64,000 bases of DNA from Chryseobacterium sp. R2A-55 (GTDB taxonomy: Bacteria; Bacteroidota; Bacteroidia; Flavobacteriales; Weeksellaceae). The stretch covers positions 124,001-188,000 of the forward strand of contig NZ_JACBFP010000002.1 of assembly GCF_021401085.1 (NCBI RefSeq). The letters run 5' to 3'. Under the pieces are notes generated by a model. That model was not told where the DNA came from, did no database searches, and saw only the letters and a list, made by a program, of their open reading frames with translations. Below, in pieces: positions 51,408 to 61,043 of this stretch (positions within the stretch are counted from its first letter, which is position 1; each line of letters opens with the position of its first letter). The position numbers were made by a program, and so were the translations under genes.

Positions 51408-51531
51408 ACAAAATTTTGAATTGCGTTAATCTTAGCATTTGAGATTATTTTTCGGATTTTGAAGGAAAGTCTGCACCCACGGCCGGATGTAACAAAAAGT
51501 CGTTCCGGAGTACTAATGGAAAAACTCCTTT

Positions 51532-54219
51532 ATGAATAAAATCTTCTTATTTTTCTTCTTATCAATTTCTTCCTTTTCTCTGGCACAATCAGTGATCACA
51601 GGGAAAGTTTCTGATGATGGTGGTCAGCCGATTCCCAGTGCAAGTGTCACTGTGGAAGAACCTGGCAAAGATGCGATTCTGGCATTTTCAATCACCAATT
51701 CGAAGGGTGAATATAAGGTGACTTTTACTTCAAACGAACCCAATATTGAGCTGAAGATTAAAGCTTTTAACCAGAAATCAATCCTTAGAACAGTAAAAAA
51801 TCAAAACCAAAACATTGATTTTAAAATGGATTCTGACGCAACCGAAATCAAGGAAGTAAAGTTGAAATCCAAAATAATCACCAAAAAAGGAGATACCATT
51901 TCTTATGATTTAAAAGCATTCGAAAGCAAATCAGACCGAACGCTTGCAGATGTGCTGAAAAAACTGCCCGGAGTGGAAGTGAATAAAGACGGATCGATTC
52001 TTTACCAAGGCGAACCGATTAATAAATTTTATGTGAACGGAAAAGATTTGATGGAAGGCGGTTACGGGACCATCAACAATTCCTTGCCGAAAGATGCGGT
52101 GCAAAGAGTGGAAGTGATGGAAAACCACCAACCGGTGAAAATTCTTCAGGATAAAGTGCCGTCACAAAATGCGGCAATCAATGTGAAACTAAAAAGAACC
52201 GTGACCATGACCGGAAGGGGAGAAGTGGGAGCAGGTTTTGATCCACTGTTGTGGAATGTGAAACTGACGCCCATGTTTTTCGGCCAAAAAAATCAGTGGG
52301 TGGTGAATTATAAAGCCAATAATAATGGCGAAACCGTGGAAAAAGAAGGAAATCTTCTCGCTTTTGGAAACCGCTTTGAAGGAAGACGGGTTCAGACTGC
52401 GCAATCCAGTTGGATTTCCGTGGAAAGTGCCGATACACCGAATCTCCCTGAAAAAAGGTATCTGATGAATAACGTGCATTTCTTTTCGGCCAACGTGTTG
52501 ACCAATCCTTTTAAGAATAAAGAATGGGAGCTGAAGGCAAGTGCGAGTTATTCTAATAATACGGTTTCCAGGGATTCCTATTTCGAAACGGTTTACAGCC
52601 CGTCCAACATTTTTCCAGATGGATTGACCGTTTCTCAGGATATCAGCAATAAATTCCACACCAACTCCTCTAAGGCGGAATTGATTTTTTCTAAAAACGC
52701 CAAAAAAGGATTCTTTAAAAATACCACCACCTGGAACGGTTTCTGGAATGCTGATCGAGCCGATGCAAGTCGCATCTCGGAAACTGGAACAAAAATCGGT
52801 GCAGAAGCGATCGAATCACCAACAGGAAGTTTCCAGAACTCCTTGAGCACCATTATTCCGTGGAAGGAAAAACTGGTGAATTTCATGAGTTACCTTAATT
52901 TTAAAAATGACAGACAAACTTTGAATGTCAATCCCGGATCTTACTCCTACAATGCAAACTCGTTTCCAGAAGCAGATCATTATGAGCAGCTTCAACAAAA
53001 CATCGGATTGAGAACTGTGGAAGTAAATCATTCCGCATCCGTGGGTTTTACTTATAAAAAATGGACTTTAACTCCAGAAGTGGGATTGAATTTGAGTTTT
53101 AATAATATGAATTCTTTGCTTTCGGGAAGCAATTCAGGAAGTTTCAACTCATTGGGTGATACCTTCAGAAACGACCTGCATTGGAACCAGCTTCAACCTT
53201 ATAGCCAAATAGGTTTCAACTATAAAAACAACGCCTTGAATTTCAACCTTACTTTGCCGATGAATTTTTATGGAATTGATTATCAGGACGAAGTAAGGAA
53301 TGTTTCACGTGAAATCAGCAAAACAGTTTTCGAGCCGAGCATGTTTTTAAGTTATGATTTTGCTTCTTTCTTCAAAATCTGGGCATTTGGAAACATCAAC
53401 TATAATTTCGGAAACTTTGGTTCACTTTATGGAGGATATTTGTTGACAAATCCCTTAAATGTAAGTATCAGAAACAGTGCGCTTCCTGAAAATATCAACC
53501 GGTCAATCGGTTTCAGATTAGAATACCGAAATCCACTGAATAACCTGTTTTTTAATGTGGGATACAGTTTTAATAATTCCACCAACAACTTGATCGCCAA
53601 CAGAACTATTTCCGGAAACGGAAACGCGGTTGAAATGATCGCCTTCAAAAACTCGCCGGTATCCCAAAATGAAAGGGCGGAAATCGGGAAATATTTCCCA
53701 AAATTCAAATCGAATATTTCAACCAGCTTTACCAATCGAGATTCCAATAGTTTCAGCATGCTGTTCGGTGCAGTGCAGGAATCCAAGAATAATGGACAAA
53801 CTTTTGGGTTCAAATTCAATAACACGTACTTTTCGTGGATGAGTTTGGATTACAATATATCTATGAGCTGGAACCAGAATAAGAATCTGACCACCAATAC
53901 CCAGTTCAAAACTTCCGGATGGAACCATAACCTGGCTCTGTTTGTTTATCCGTTTGAAAATCACACCATTGGTTTTAACTGGGACGATGTTTCCAGCAAA
54001 ACTTTGAATGAAAGTTACCGCAATGCTTTCTATGATCTTTCTTACCAGTACACTTGGGCAAAAAAGAAAATTGATTTTGAACTGAAGTGGTTGAATATTG
54101 CCAATAAGAACCTTTATGAAGTGATCTCCGTAGATGCCGCAACCAATTCCATTTCCAGAACCGCGATCAACATTCGTCCAAGTCAGGTAATGTTTACGGT
54201 GAAGTTTAATTTTAAGTAG
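51532..54219 (+). CDS. TonB-dependent receptor-like outer-membrane barrel
   Basis: The 895-residue product has a signal peptide (1-20, ending SLAQ). A carboxypeptidase-like regulatory domain (about 20-110) starts SVITGKVSDDGGQPIPSASV. The plug-like region has TLADVLKKLPGVEVNKDGSILYQGEPINKFYVNGKDLM. The long beta-barrel is rich in Asn and aromatic residues and ends VMFTVKFNFK. This is the outer_membrane beta-barrel family of flavobacteria, related to TonB receptors. A partial parS-like palindrome lies inside (53301-53316). The GLPGLI gene follows after 43 bp on the same strand. Confidence 0.88.
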   Translation: MNKIFLFFFLSISSFSLAQSVITGKVSDDGGQPIPSASVTVEEPGKDAILAFSITNSKGEYKVTFTSNEPNIELKIKAFNQKSILRTVKNQNQNIDFKMDSDATEIKEVKLKSKIITKKGDTISYDLKAFESKSDRTLADVLKKLPGVEVNKDGSILYQGEPINKFYVNGKDLMEGGYGTINNSLPKDAVQRVEVMENHQPVKILQDKVPSQNAAINVKLKRTVTMTGRGEVGAGFDPLLWNVKLTPMFFGQKNQWVVNYKANNNGETVEKEGNLLAFGNRFEGRRVQTAQSSWISVESADTPNLPEKRYLMNNVHFFSANVLTNPFKNKEWELKASASYSNNTVSRDSYFETVYSPSNIFPDGLTVSQDISNKFHTNSSKAELIFSKNAKKGFFKNTTTWNGFWNADRADASRISETGTKIGAEAIESPTGSFQNSLSTIIPWKEKLVNFMSYLNFKNDRQTLNVNPGSYSYNANSFPEADHYEQLQQNIGLRTVEVNHSASVGFTYKKWTLTPEVGLNLSFNNMNSLLSGSNSGSFNSLGDTFRNDLHWNQLQPYSQIGFNYKNNALNFNLTLPMNFYGIDYQDEVRNVSREISKTVFEPSMFLSYDFASFFKIWAFGNINYNFGNFGSLYGGYLLTNPLNVSIRNSALPENINRSIGFRLEYRNPLNNLFFNVGYSFNNSTNNLIANRTISGNGNAVEMIAFKNSPVSQNERAEIGKYFPKFKSNISTSFTNRDSNSFSMLFGAVQESKNNGQTFGFKFNNTYFSWMSLDYNISMSWNQNKNLTTNTQFKTSGWNHNLALFVYPFENHTIGFNWDDVSSKTLNESYRNAFYDLSYQYTWAKKKIDFELKWLNIANKNLYEVISVDAATNSISRTAINIRPSQVMFTVKFNFK

Positions 54220-54262
54220 AAACCCGAAGCATCTTATAATTTGACAAACTAAAACTTGAGTT

Positions 54263-55135
54263 ATGAAAAAACTGTCCTTGCTGTTAATCCTGTTTTCAGC
54301 TCTATTTTCGGCCCAAAGCAGTCGAATGATTTACCAATATACTTTCCGGCCCGATTCTACGAAAGTGGACAGCCTGAAAACTGAATGGATGTATCTCGAC
54401 ATCCAAAAAGACGGCTCGAAATATTACAGCAAAAATACATTTGAAAGCGATTCCATCATTCATGAAAGCATTAAAAAGCAAATGGCAGCGGGAATGAAAA
54501 ACATTTCTGTCTCTCGGCAGAACCGTGGTGGAGAAATCAATTATGAAGTAGAAAAAACCTATCCCGAATACAAAACCTATCTGACTGCTAGAATCGGAAA
54601 CGATTCCTACAAAGTTTTGGAAGACCGAAAAATAGAGTGGAAGATTACGCCCGAGAAAAATAAGATCGGAGCGTTTAACATGCAAAAAGCCACCGCCAGT
54701 TTTGCTGGAAGAAATTGGACCGCTTGGTTTACCAACGAAGTTCCCGTATTGGACGGGCCGTATAAATTTTCCGGACTTCCGGGATTGATTGTGGAGGTTT
54801 CCGATGATTCCGGAAGCCACAAAATGGAGCTGAAAGGCATCAAGAAATTGGTTGCTCAAAAAGAAGAAGAACTCAATACGCAAGGAAAAGATATTCCATT
54901 TGTGAAGAAAAAACCTCTGGAAGTCAATCGGCAGCAGTACATTAAGCAGCTCAAACAGTATCAAAACGATCCGGTTCAGGGAATTCGTGAAATCATGAAC
55001 CAACCCAATTCCAAAATCAAGGTGAACATCAATGGACAGGAATTTACCGATCCAAAGGAAATTCTTCGTGCGATGGAACAAAATGCCCGGGATGAAATGA
55101 AGAAAAATAACAACTGGATAGAGCTGAAACCTTAA
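54263..55135 (+). CDS. GLPGLI family protein (copy 1)
   Basis: The 290-residue product has a signal peptide (MKKLSLLLILFSALFSAQ) and the family's eponymous motif in GPYKFSGLPGLIVEVSDDSG (about 163-182). WKITPEKNKIGAFNMQKATASFAGRNWTAWF precedes it. The C-terminal half is charged and helical. GLPGLI proteins are exported, of unknown function, and often sit next to TonB-like barrels, as here. About 40 bp behind the receptor, so probably one operon. Confidence 0.88.
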   Translation: MKKLSLLLILFSALFSAQSSRMIYQYTFRPDSTKVDSLKTEWMYLDIQKDGSKYYSKNTFESDSIIHESIKKQMAAGMKNISVSRQNRGGEINYEVEKTYPEYKTYLTARIGNDSYKVLEDRKIEWKITPEKNKIGAFNMQKATASFAGRNWTAWFTNEVPVLDGPYKFSGLPGLIVEVSDDSGSHKMELKGIKKLVAQKEEELNTQGKDIPFVKKKPLEVNRQQYIKQLKQYQNDPVQGIREIMNQPNSKIKVNINGQEFTDPKEILRAMEQNARDEMKKNNNWIELKP

Positions 55136-55165
55136 TGCCTCATCCATCTCATTTTAAAAAACAAG

Positions 55166-55187
55166 AACCCGCTTTTTGGAGCGGGTT
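55166..55187. terminator. Terminator hairpin between convergent genes
   Basis: AACCCGC pairs with GCGGGTT over an eight-base loop. On the minus strand CTTGTTTTTT follows, so it suits the DinB gene best. Confidence 0.6.
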
Positions 55188-55216
55188 TCATCATTACTGA
55201 ACTTTTGTAGATGGGA

Positions 55217-55714
55217 TCAAAAACCCTGGTAATCAGCAGTTGGTCCATAACTTTTCGGCACTGGAATGTCATTCATTCTGTAATAAACGCCCAATTGCGC
55301 TCTGTGATGGGTAATCTGATCCAATGCGTGTCGGATAGCACCATATTTTGACCATTCCGCCAAGACCTGGTCGCCGGATCTCATCGTCCATTTTGGATCC
55401 AATGCGGATTCGTCTGCGTTTTCCAATGCGGCTTTTGCGGCACGGTAATCATCATCCAATTTTTTTTCCAGCTCTGCTTTGGTGTTCAGCACGGTAGGTT
55501 TGTAATCCCCTTTTGCAAAATCGAGTTCGGTGGTGTCCAAAATCATTGCTGGCCACGCAAAAACTTCAGCGATATGCGTTGCAAGAGGCATCATCTTCAT
55601 GCTTTTTTCATGAGGCGCATATTGGTTTTTCTCATCCGGAAAATTCTCGATGAATTTTTTCGTAGTTTCGTATTCCTGCTTTAGTTCTGCTCTGAGGTTG
55701 GGTAATGTGTTCAT
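55217..55714 (-). CDS. DinB-family protein
   Basis: The 165-residue four-helix protein of the DinB/YfiT-like group has the metal-binding histidines spread as AEVFAWPAM-HI region (MMPLATHIAEVFAW) and ALDQITHHRAQLGVYYR. It is not the DNA polymerase DinB. Family members bind a divalent metal and include thiol-dependent enzymes; the role here is unknown. It is wedged convergently between two GLPGLI genes. Confidence 0.85.
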   Translation of the reverse strand: MNTLPNLRAELKQEYETTKKFIENFPDEKNQYAPHEKSMKMMPLATHIAEVFAWPAMILDTTELDFAKGDYKPTVLNTKAELEKKLDDDYRAAKAALENADESALDPKWTMRSGDQVLAEWSKYGAIRHALDQITHHRAQLGVYYRMNDIPVPKSYGPTADYQGF

Positions 55715-55842
55715 TTTGAATGGTTTTAAGAGTATAAATGTACGTTGTATTTGCTGATTTTTGGTGTAATGGACTTATAAATATTTCATAAAATTTTGTA
55801 ACATTTCCTGAAAATTTAAAACTAATTGATAAAATCAAATCA

Positions 55843-56730
55843 ATGAAAAAATTCTTCGCACTTTTTCTTTTAACCATTTTTATGGGTCTGAATGCTCAGG
55901 AAACTGCCAACCGATTCTTTTATGAATTAACTTTTAAACCGAAGAAAGATTCTGCGAGAATGGATAAAGTGATGACCTCTCTGGACATTACTGCGAAAAA
56001 ATCTATTTATCAGGATTTTACAATTCCGGCGCAAGATTCAATTATTAAAGCTGAAGTGGATGCGATGGAAAAATCGGGAGCGTTTAAGGATTTGATGAAA
56101 TCAGTCAGAATGCCGAAATTCAGCTATAAAGTAACTAAAGAATATCCAAATATGAAAACCACTTTTTCTGACCAAATAGGTAGAAAAAGGATGGGCTATG
56201 ACGAAGATTTGAAATTCGATTGGAAAATCTCTGATGAGAAACAAAAGATCGGAGAATATAATGCCCAGAAAGCAAGCACAGAATTCGGTGGCAGAAAATG
56301 GACGGCCTGGTTTTCTACAGATATTCCTTTTCAAGACGGACCATACAAATTTTCGGGGCTTCCTGGTCTCATCGTGAAAATTCAAGATGAAGGGAATAAT
56401 TATTCCTGGGAATTGCAAGGTAACAAAAAAATCACCAAGTATTCCGAGGAATCAGAAGCGGACAAAATCAACGCCAGATACGGAATGTCACCTACTGTAA
56501 TTCCTACCACGAGAGAAAAGTTTGAGAAAGCTTATGAGAGTTTTAAAGCAGATCCCATTGCGGAAGCGAGACCTTTCATGACGGCAGAAAGAATGTCCAT
56601 GAAATTACCAGGTTCCGACATGACTTTGGGTGAAATGATTAAAGAGCAGGAAAAGCGGGCAAAAGATTATTTTGGATCAAACAACAATCCGATTGAGATT
56701 CCTGCAGTGGCAGCGAAGTCTAAAAAATAA
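55843..56730 (+). CDS. GLPGLI family protein (copy 2)
   Basis: The 295-residue paralogue of the gene at 54263 has a signal peptide (MKKFFALFLLTIFMGLNAQ) and the motif GPYKFSGLPGLIVKIQDEGN. WKISDEKQKIGEYNAQKASTEFGGRKWTAWF precedes it, as in copy 1. The sequences diverge strongly in the C-terminal third. Separated from copy 1 only by the inverted DinB gene, which points to local duplication followed by insertion or inversion. Confidence 0.88.
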   Translation: MKKFFALFLLTIFMGLNAQETANRFFYELTFKPKKDSARMDKVMTSLDITAKKSIYQDFTIPAQDSIIKAEVDAMEKSGAFKDLMKSVRMPKFSYKVTKEYPNMKTTFSDQIGRKRMGYDEDLKFDWKISDEKQKIGEYNAQKASTEFGGRKWTAWFSTDIPFQDGPYKFSGLPGLIVKIQDEGNNYSWELQGNKKITKYSEESEADKINARYGMSPTVIPTTREKFEKAYESFKADPIAEARPFMTAERMSMKLPGSDMTLGEMIKEQEKRAKDYFGSNNNPIEIPAVAAKSKK

Positions 56731-56757
56731 CATTCATTCCACTATATTATATTTGTT

Positions 56758-56790
56758 AACCTTGATTCAGATTCTGTTTCAAGGTTTTTC
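56758..56790 (+). terminator. Rho-independent terminator
   Basis: AACCTTGA pairs with TCAAGGTT and is followed by TTTC, 27 bp after the GLPGLI stop. Confidence 0.6.
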
Positions 56791-56843
56791 ATGATGTTTG
56801 TCAATTTACGGAAAATCCTTATTTAGATTAAATTTAAATAACG

Positions 56844-56851
56844 TATCTTTG
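56844..56851 (+). promoter_or_regulatory. Promoter -7 element of the feo operon (TATCTTTG)
   Basis: TATCTTTGCGC lies 18 bp upstream of the TTG at 56870. An open frame extends further upstream, but a transcript from here could not use starts before it, which decides the feoA start. Confidence 0.55.
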
Positions 56852-56869
56852 CGCTTCAAATTATCAGAA

Positions 56870-57124
56870 TTGAAAGAAGATATTTCTAATAAACTGTGTT
56901 GTTTTCCCAGAAATAAGGGCGGAAAAATCATTGGTTACCAAAATGACGACCTGAAAATGCCGAACAAAATCATCGAAATGGGACTCTTGCCGGATACCGT
57001 TTTCAAAATTCTTTATCAGGCGCCATTCAAAGGTCCACTTTATATTGAGTTCGGTGACGAAAAGAACAGAATTGCGCTCAGAGAAGAGGAAGCTCGGTTT
57101 ATTATTGTAGAAACTTTAACTTAA
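56870..57124 (+). CDS. feoA: FeoA-family ferrous iron transport protein
   Basis: The preferred start is the TTG at 56870 (then Lys-Glu-Asp), giving 84 residues, the usual FeoA size. The SH3-like core shows KIIGYQNDDLKMPNKIIEMGLLPDTVFKILYQAPFKGPLYIEFGDEKNRIALREEEA. FeoA is a small cytosolic partner of FeoB. It lies 47 bp before feoB on the same strand. An earlier TTG at 56798 is open in frame but lies upstream of the promoter element. Confidence 0.85.
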   Translation: MKEDISNKLCCFPRNKGGKIIGYQNDDLKMPNKIIEMGLLPDTVFKILYQAPFKGPLYIEFGDEKNRIALREEEARFIIVETLT

Positions 57125-57170
57125 AATATCTTGAAATCCTTCCAAAATAGAGGGATTTAGGATCGGATCA

Positions 57171-59207
57171 ATGCAAAGCAGTCCAACAAAAAAACAAATC
57201 CTTCTGGTTGGGAATCCCAATGTAGGGAAATCAACCATATTCAATTTGCTTTGTAACAAAAAGCAAAAGACCGGAAATTACGCGGGAGTTACTGTGGCAA
57301 GTCATTCCGGAGACTACACTTTTAATGGGGAAGAGGTAGAAGTGGTAGATTTACCAGGTTCTTACAGTATTTATCCCACTTCTGAAGACGAAGCCATTTT
57401 TTCAAAATTTTTGATCGACGAACAGCAGAAATATGCCGGAGTAGTGTATATTTTAGAGGCTTTAAGCATCAAAAGGGGATTGCTGCTTTTCCAGCAGATT
57501 CAGGATCTGGGGATTCCCGTTTTAATGGTGGTGAATCAGATTGATCAAGCCGAAAGACGGGGAATCACGATCAATTTCGAAGACCTTTCAAGGGAATTGG
57601 GCGTGAAAGTTTTAAAGACAGACGCCAAACACAACCAGGGAATTGACGAACTGCGTGAAGAAATCTTCCAGAATAGTTTTGCTAAATCCGATAAAGTTTC
57701 CTTTGAAATTCCATTGGAACAAAAAGGTATGGTATTCAAGATTCTGCAGGAAACCCACGAAGAAAGCCAGTACAAAATCTGGACTTTGCTTGCTTCCGAC
57801 ACGTACATTGGGAAGCTGGAATCGGTGAAGGAACAGATGAATGACGACGACCGAAAATGTCTGGTTCCCAAAAGGTTGCAAACCCAGGAAACCGTTCGCC
57901 GTTACCAGGAAATTGACAAGATCATCTCCAACGTCATTTCAAAAAAACCACAATTTAAAGAACTTCTGACTGAAAAGCTGGACAAGGTTTTGGTCCACAA
58001 AGTTTGGGGTTACGTGATTTTTGCGACGATACTTTTAATCATATTCCAAAGCGTTTTCTTTTTAGCAGAATATCCCATGAACTGGATTTCTGAATTTTTC
58101 CTAAATCTCTCCGCATTGGCAAATCAATATCTTCCGGAAGGTCCGGTTAATTCCTTAATCGCAAACGGAATCATTCCCGGAATTGGTGGAATTGCCGTCT
58201 TCGCGCCACAAATTGGTATTCTTTTGTATTTCCTTTATTTATTGGAAGATTCCGGATATATGGCGCGGGTTATTTTCTTGATGGATAGATTCCTGCGTCC
58301 ATTTGGTTTAAACGGAAAAAGCATCGTTCCGCTTGTTTCTGGAACAGCTTGTGCGATTCCGGCGATTATGTCCACGCGGAACATTGAAAACGTGAAAGAG
58401 AGACTGATAACTATTTTGGTAACTCCGTTTATGACGTGTTCAGCCCGGCTTCCGGTTTACAGCATCATCATCGGGCTGATTATTCCCAACGAATATTTCG
58501 GAGGAATCAGCTATAAGGCAATCGCTTTGATGGCGATGTATTTTCTCGGGTTTTTCATGTCTTTGATGGCGTCACTGCTTTTGAAAAAAATCATCAAAAG
58601 TAAAGGTTCATCCTTTTTGGTGATGGATTTGCCTGCCTACAAAACGCCACTTTTTGGATATGATTTTAAGCTGACCTTAACTAAAGTCTGGGAATTCATC
58701 ACGGGTGCCGGAAAGATCATCTTCTTTTTCAGCATCGTGATCTGGTTTTTCAGCTACATCGGACCGAAACAACAGCCAAACGAGGTCGTTGCAACTAACG
58801 TAAAACTTGAAAATTCCTACCTCGCAAAAATGGGTAGAGGAATCGAACCGGTGATTGCACCTTTAGGATATGACTGGAAAATGGGTGTTGGAATTTTAAC
58901 GAGCTTCGTGGCGAGAGAAGTGTTTGTGGGCACGATGTCCACACTTTACAGTTTGGATGATGAAGCTCCGGAAGGAAAAATCATAGACAAAATGCGCAAC
59001 GACAGATATCCGAATGGTGAAAAAGTTTTCAGTTTCGCAACCGGAATTTCGATTCTGTTTTTCTATGCGTTTGCGATGCAGTGTGTTTCCACTTTGGCGG
59101 TAGTTTACCGGGAAACCAAATCCTGGAAATGGACGATGGCGCAACTTTTCGGAATGTCGGGATTGGCGTATATTGCGTCTTTGATTGTGTATCAGCTGTT
59201 TAAATAG
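57171..59207 (+). CDS. feoB: Ferrous iron transporter FeoB
   Basis: The 678-residue membrane protein starts with a G domain (about 8-170; G1 GNPNVGKST, G3 DLPGSY, G4 VNQID). A helical spacer follows, then eight or more membrane helices (about 280-678) with Gate motifs around GTACAIPAIMSTRN and the second MTCSARLPVYS. It imports Fe2+ with GTP-dependent control. Size is slightly below the E. coli form (773), as is common in Bacteroidota. Confidence 0.96.
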   Translation: MQSSPTKKQILLVGNPNVGKSTIFNLLCNKKQKTGNYAGVTVASHSGDYTFNGEEVEVVDLPGSYSIYPTSEDEAIFSKFLIDEQQKYAGVVYILEALSIKRGLLLFQQIQDLGIPVLMVVNQIDQAERRGITINFEDLSRELGVKVLKTDAKHNQGIDELREEIFQNSFAKSDKVSFEIPLEQKGMVFKILQETHEESQYKIWTLLASDTYIGKLESVKEQMNDDDRKCLVPKRLQTQETVRRYQEIDKIISNVISKKPQFKELLTEKLDKVLVHKVWGYVIFATILLIIFQSVFFLAEYPMNWISEFFLNLSALANQYLPEGPVNSLIANGIIPGIGGIAVFAPQIGILLYFLYLLEDSGYMARVIFLMDRFLRPFGLNGKSIVPLVSGTACAIPAIMSTRNIENVKERLITILVTPFMTCSARLPVYSIIIGLIIPNEYFGGISYKAIALMAMYFLGFFMSLMASLLLKKIIKSKGSSFLVMDLPAYKTPLFGYDFKLTLTKVWEFITGAGKIIFFFSIVIWFFSYIGPKQQPNEVVATNVKLENSYLAKMGRGIEPVIAPLGYDWKMGVGILTSFVAREVFVGTMSTLYSLDDEAPEGKIIDKMRNDRYPNGEKVFSFATGISILFFYAFAMQCVSTLAVVYRETKSWKWTMAQLFGMSGLAYIASLIVYQLFK

Positions 59208-59287
59208 ATCGTGAAGAAAGCAAGGCGATTATTAAGAAGACAAGTTGGTTTAGATTTTGCAACATGATTTAATAAAGATTCATTGAA

Positions 59288-59437
59288 ATGGAAAATTCAT
59301 TGCTAATACAGTATATCATTATTGCGGTTTTGGTTTTAGGAGCCATCGTTTTTTTTATCAGATGGATCAGGAACAACTTTACCCAAAAGAAAACACATGG
59401 GCAGGATCCGTTTTGTGATAAGTGTGGGGGGCATTGA
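59288..59437 (+). CDS. FeoB-associated Cys-rich membrane peptide
   Basis: A 49-residue product below usual gene-calling length: MENSLLIQYIIIAVLVLGAIVFF then a basic stretch and a C-terminal DPFCDKCGGH. One N-terminal membrane helix plus a terminal CxxC matches the FeoB-associated Cys-rich membrane protein family. Placed 80 bp after feoB on the same strand, so it is likely the third gene of the feo operon. The CxxC could handle iron or redox at the membrane; that is inference. Confidence 0.8.
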   Translation: MENSLLIQYIIIAVLVLGAIVFFIRWIRNNFTQKKTHGQDPFCDKCGGH

Positions 59438-59568
59438 AAATTTTCTGCATGCGGATCTTCTTTTTCTCACTTTATTCCTAAGAAATGCCATCAATATTTG
59501 AATTTGAGAGTATCATTTCATCCTATCAAATTTCTAAGTCCCTTAATTTCCCCTACTTTATTTATTCG

Positions 59569-59576
59569 TATTTTTG
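59569..59576 (+). promoter_or_regulatory. -7 promoter element (TATTTTTG)
   Basis: TATTTTTGC lies 33 bp upstream of the phosphomutase ATG. Confidence 0.5.
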
Positions 59577-59609
59577 CAGCAGTTTAAAATCTGAAAAATA
59601 CACAGGATC

Positions 59610-60992
59610 ATGTCTTTAATCAAATCCATCTCCGGAATCCGCGGAACCATCGGCGGAAAAGTGGACGAAAACCTTACGCCGCTCGATGTGGTAAAATTTA
59701 CTTCTGCTTTCGGAACCTGGCTTCAAAATAATAAAAACAAAAAAGATTTAACGGTTGTTGTCGGCCGCGATGCGAGAATTTCCGGCGCGATGGTGAATTC
59801 TTTGGTTACCGCAACTTTGCAGGGACTGGGAATTCACGTGATAGATTTAGGACTTTCAACCACGCCCACTGTGGAAGTGATGGTTCCGGAGCTCAATGCA
59901 GACGGGGGAATTATCCTCACCGCATCACACAATCCAAAACAATGGAATGCCCTGAAACTTTTGAACGGAAAAGGCGAATTCATCAATGGCGAAGATGGTG
60001 CCGAAGTTTTGGCATTGGCAGAAAACGAGGATTTCAATTATGCCGAAGTTGACTTTTTGGGAAAATACGAAGAAAGGCACGACGCTTTCGACATCCATAT
60101 CCAAAAAATTCTCAATTTACCGATGGTGGACGCAGAAGCAATCAAAGCGAAAAAATTCAAAGTCGTGGTCGATGCGGTGAATTCCACCGGAGGAATCGCC
60201 ATTCCCCAACTACTGCGGGAACTGGGTTGCAATGTCATCAAACTCTATTGCGAACCCAACGGACATTTCCCACATAATCCGGAACCTTTGAAGGAACATT
60301 TGGGAGACATTTGCGAACTGGTGAAAAAAGAGAAAGCTGATTTGGGAATTGTGGTGGATCCGGATGTTGACAGATTGGCTTTAGTAGATGAAAACGGTGA
60401 ACTCTTCGGCGAAGAATATACCTTGGTTGCTGTTGCAGATTATTTGTTGAGACATCAAAAAGGAGCCGCGGTTTCTAATTTAAGTTCAAGCCGCGCATTG
60501 AGAGATGTGGCGAGAAATCTTGGTTCGGAATATTTTGCAAGTGCAGTGGGAGAAGTGAATGTGGTGACTTTAATGAAAGAAAAAAATGCAGTCATCGGTG
60601 GCGAAGGAAATGGAGGAATTATTTATCCTGATTTGCATTACGGAAGGGATTCCTTAGTGGGAGTTGCCCTGTTTTTGACCCATTTAGCAAAAGAAGACAA
60701 AACCGTTTCCGCGCTTCGGGCGACTTACCCTAGTTATTTCATGGGAAAAAAGAAAATAGAGCTTACTCCGGATATTGACGTGGATTCGCTTTTAACAAAA
60801 ATGCAAAACGAGTATCAAAAGGAGGAAGTTTCCACGGTGGATGGCGTGAAAATAGATTTCGAGAACAACTGGGTTCATTTAAGAAAATCGAACACAGAAC
60901 CGATCATCAGGATTTATACCGAGGCTTTTTCTCAGGAAGAAGCTGATGAATTGGGAGAGAAGATGATTGCGAAGATCAAGAGTCTAATTTGA
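59610..60992 (+). CDS. glmM: Phosphoglucosamine mutase-type phosphohexomutase
   Basis: A 460-residue alpha-D-phosphohexomutase that interconverts sugar 6- and 1-phosphates. Domain 1 begins SISGIRGTIGG, and the active-site phosphoserine is S106 in TASHNPKQWN. The magnesium loop DPDVDRLAL, the sugar-binding EGNGGIIYP and the phosphate-binding RKSNTEPIIRIY are all present. The start and the GEGNGG loop are typical of Bacteroidota proteins annotated GlmM, which feeds UDP-GlcNAc for cell wall synthesis. A phosphomannomutase or phosphoglucomutase activity cannot be excluded from sequence alone. Confidence 0.88.
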   Translation: MSLIKSISGIRGTIGGKVDENLTPLDVVKFTSAFGTWLQNNKNKKDLTVVVGRDARISGAMVNSLVTATLQGLGIHVIDLGLSTTPTVEVMVPELNADGGIILTASHNPKQWNALKLLNGKGEFINGEDGAEVLALAENEDFNYAEVDFLGKYEERHDAFDIHIQKILNLPMVDAEAIKAKKFKVVVDAVNSTGGIAIPQLLRELGCNVIKLYCEPNGHFPHNPEPLKEHLGDICELVKKEKADLGIVVDPDVDRLALVDENGELFGEEYTLVAVADYLLRHQKGAAVSNLSSSRALRDVARNLGSEYFASAVGEVNVVTLMKEKNAVIGGEGNGGIIYPDLHYGRDSLVGVALFLTHLAKEDKTVSALRATYPSYFMGKKKIELTPDIDVDSLLTKMQNEYQKEEVSTVDGVKIDFENNWVHLRKSNTEPIIRIYTEAFSQEEADELGEKMIAKIKSLI

Positions 60993-61043
60993 AAAGATAA
61001 CACGAAATTTGAAGTTCAAAGTGGGAAGTGGAATTTAGACAGG

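Noticed and set aside
54302-55147. 281-codon minus-strand frame opposite the first GLPGLI gene
   Set aside because: The plus-strand gene has a signal peptide and family motif. The antisense product has no domain and is a codon-usage artefact.
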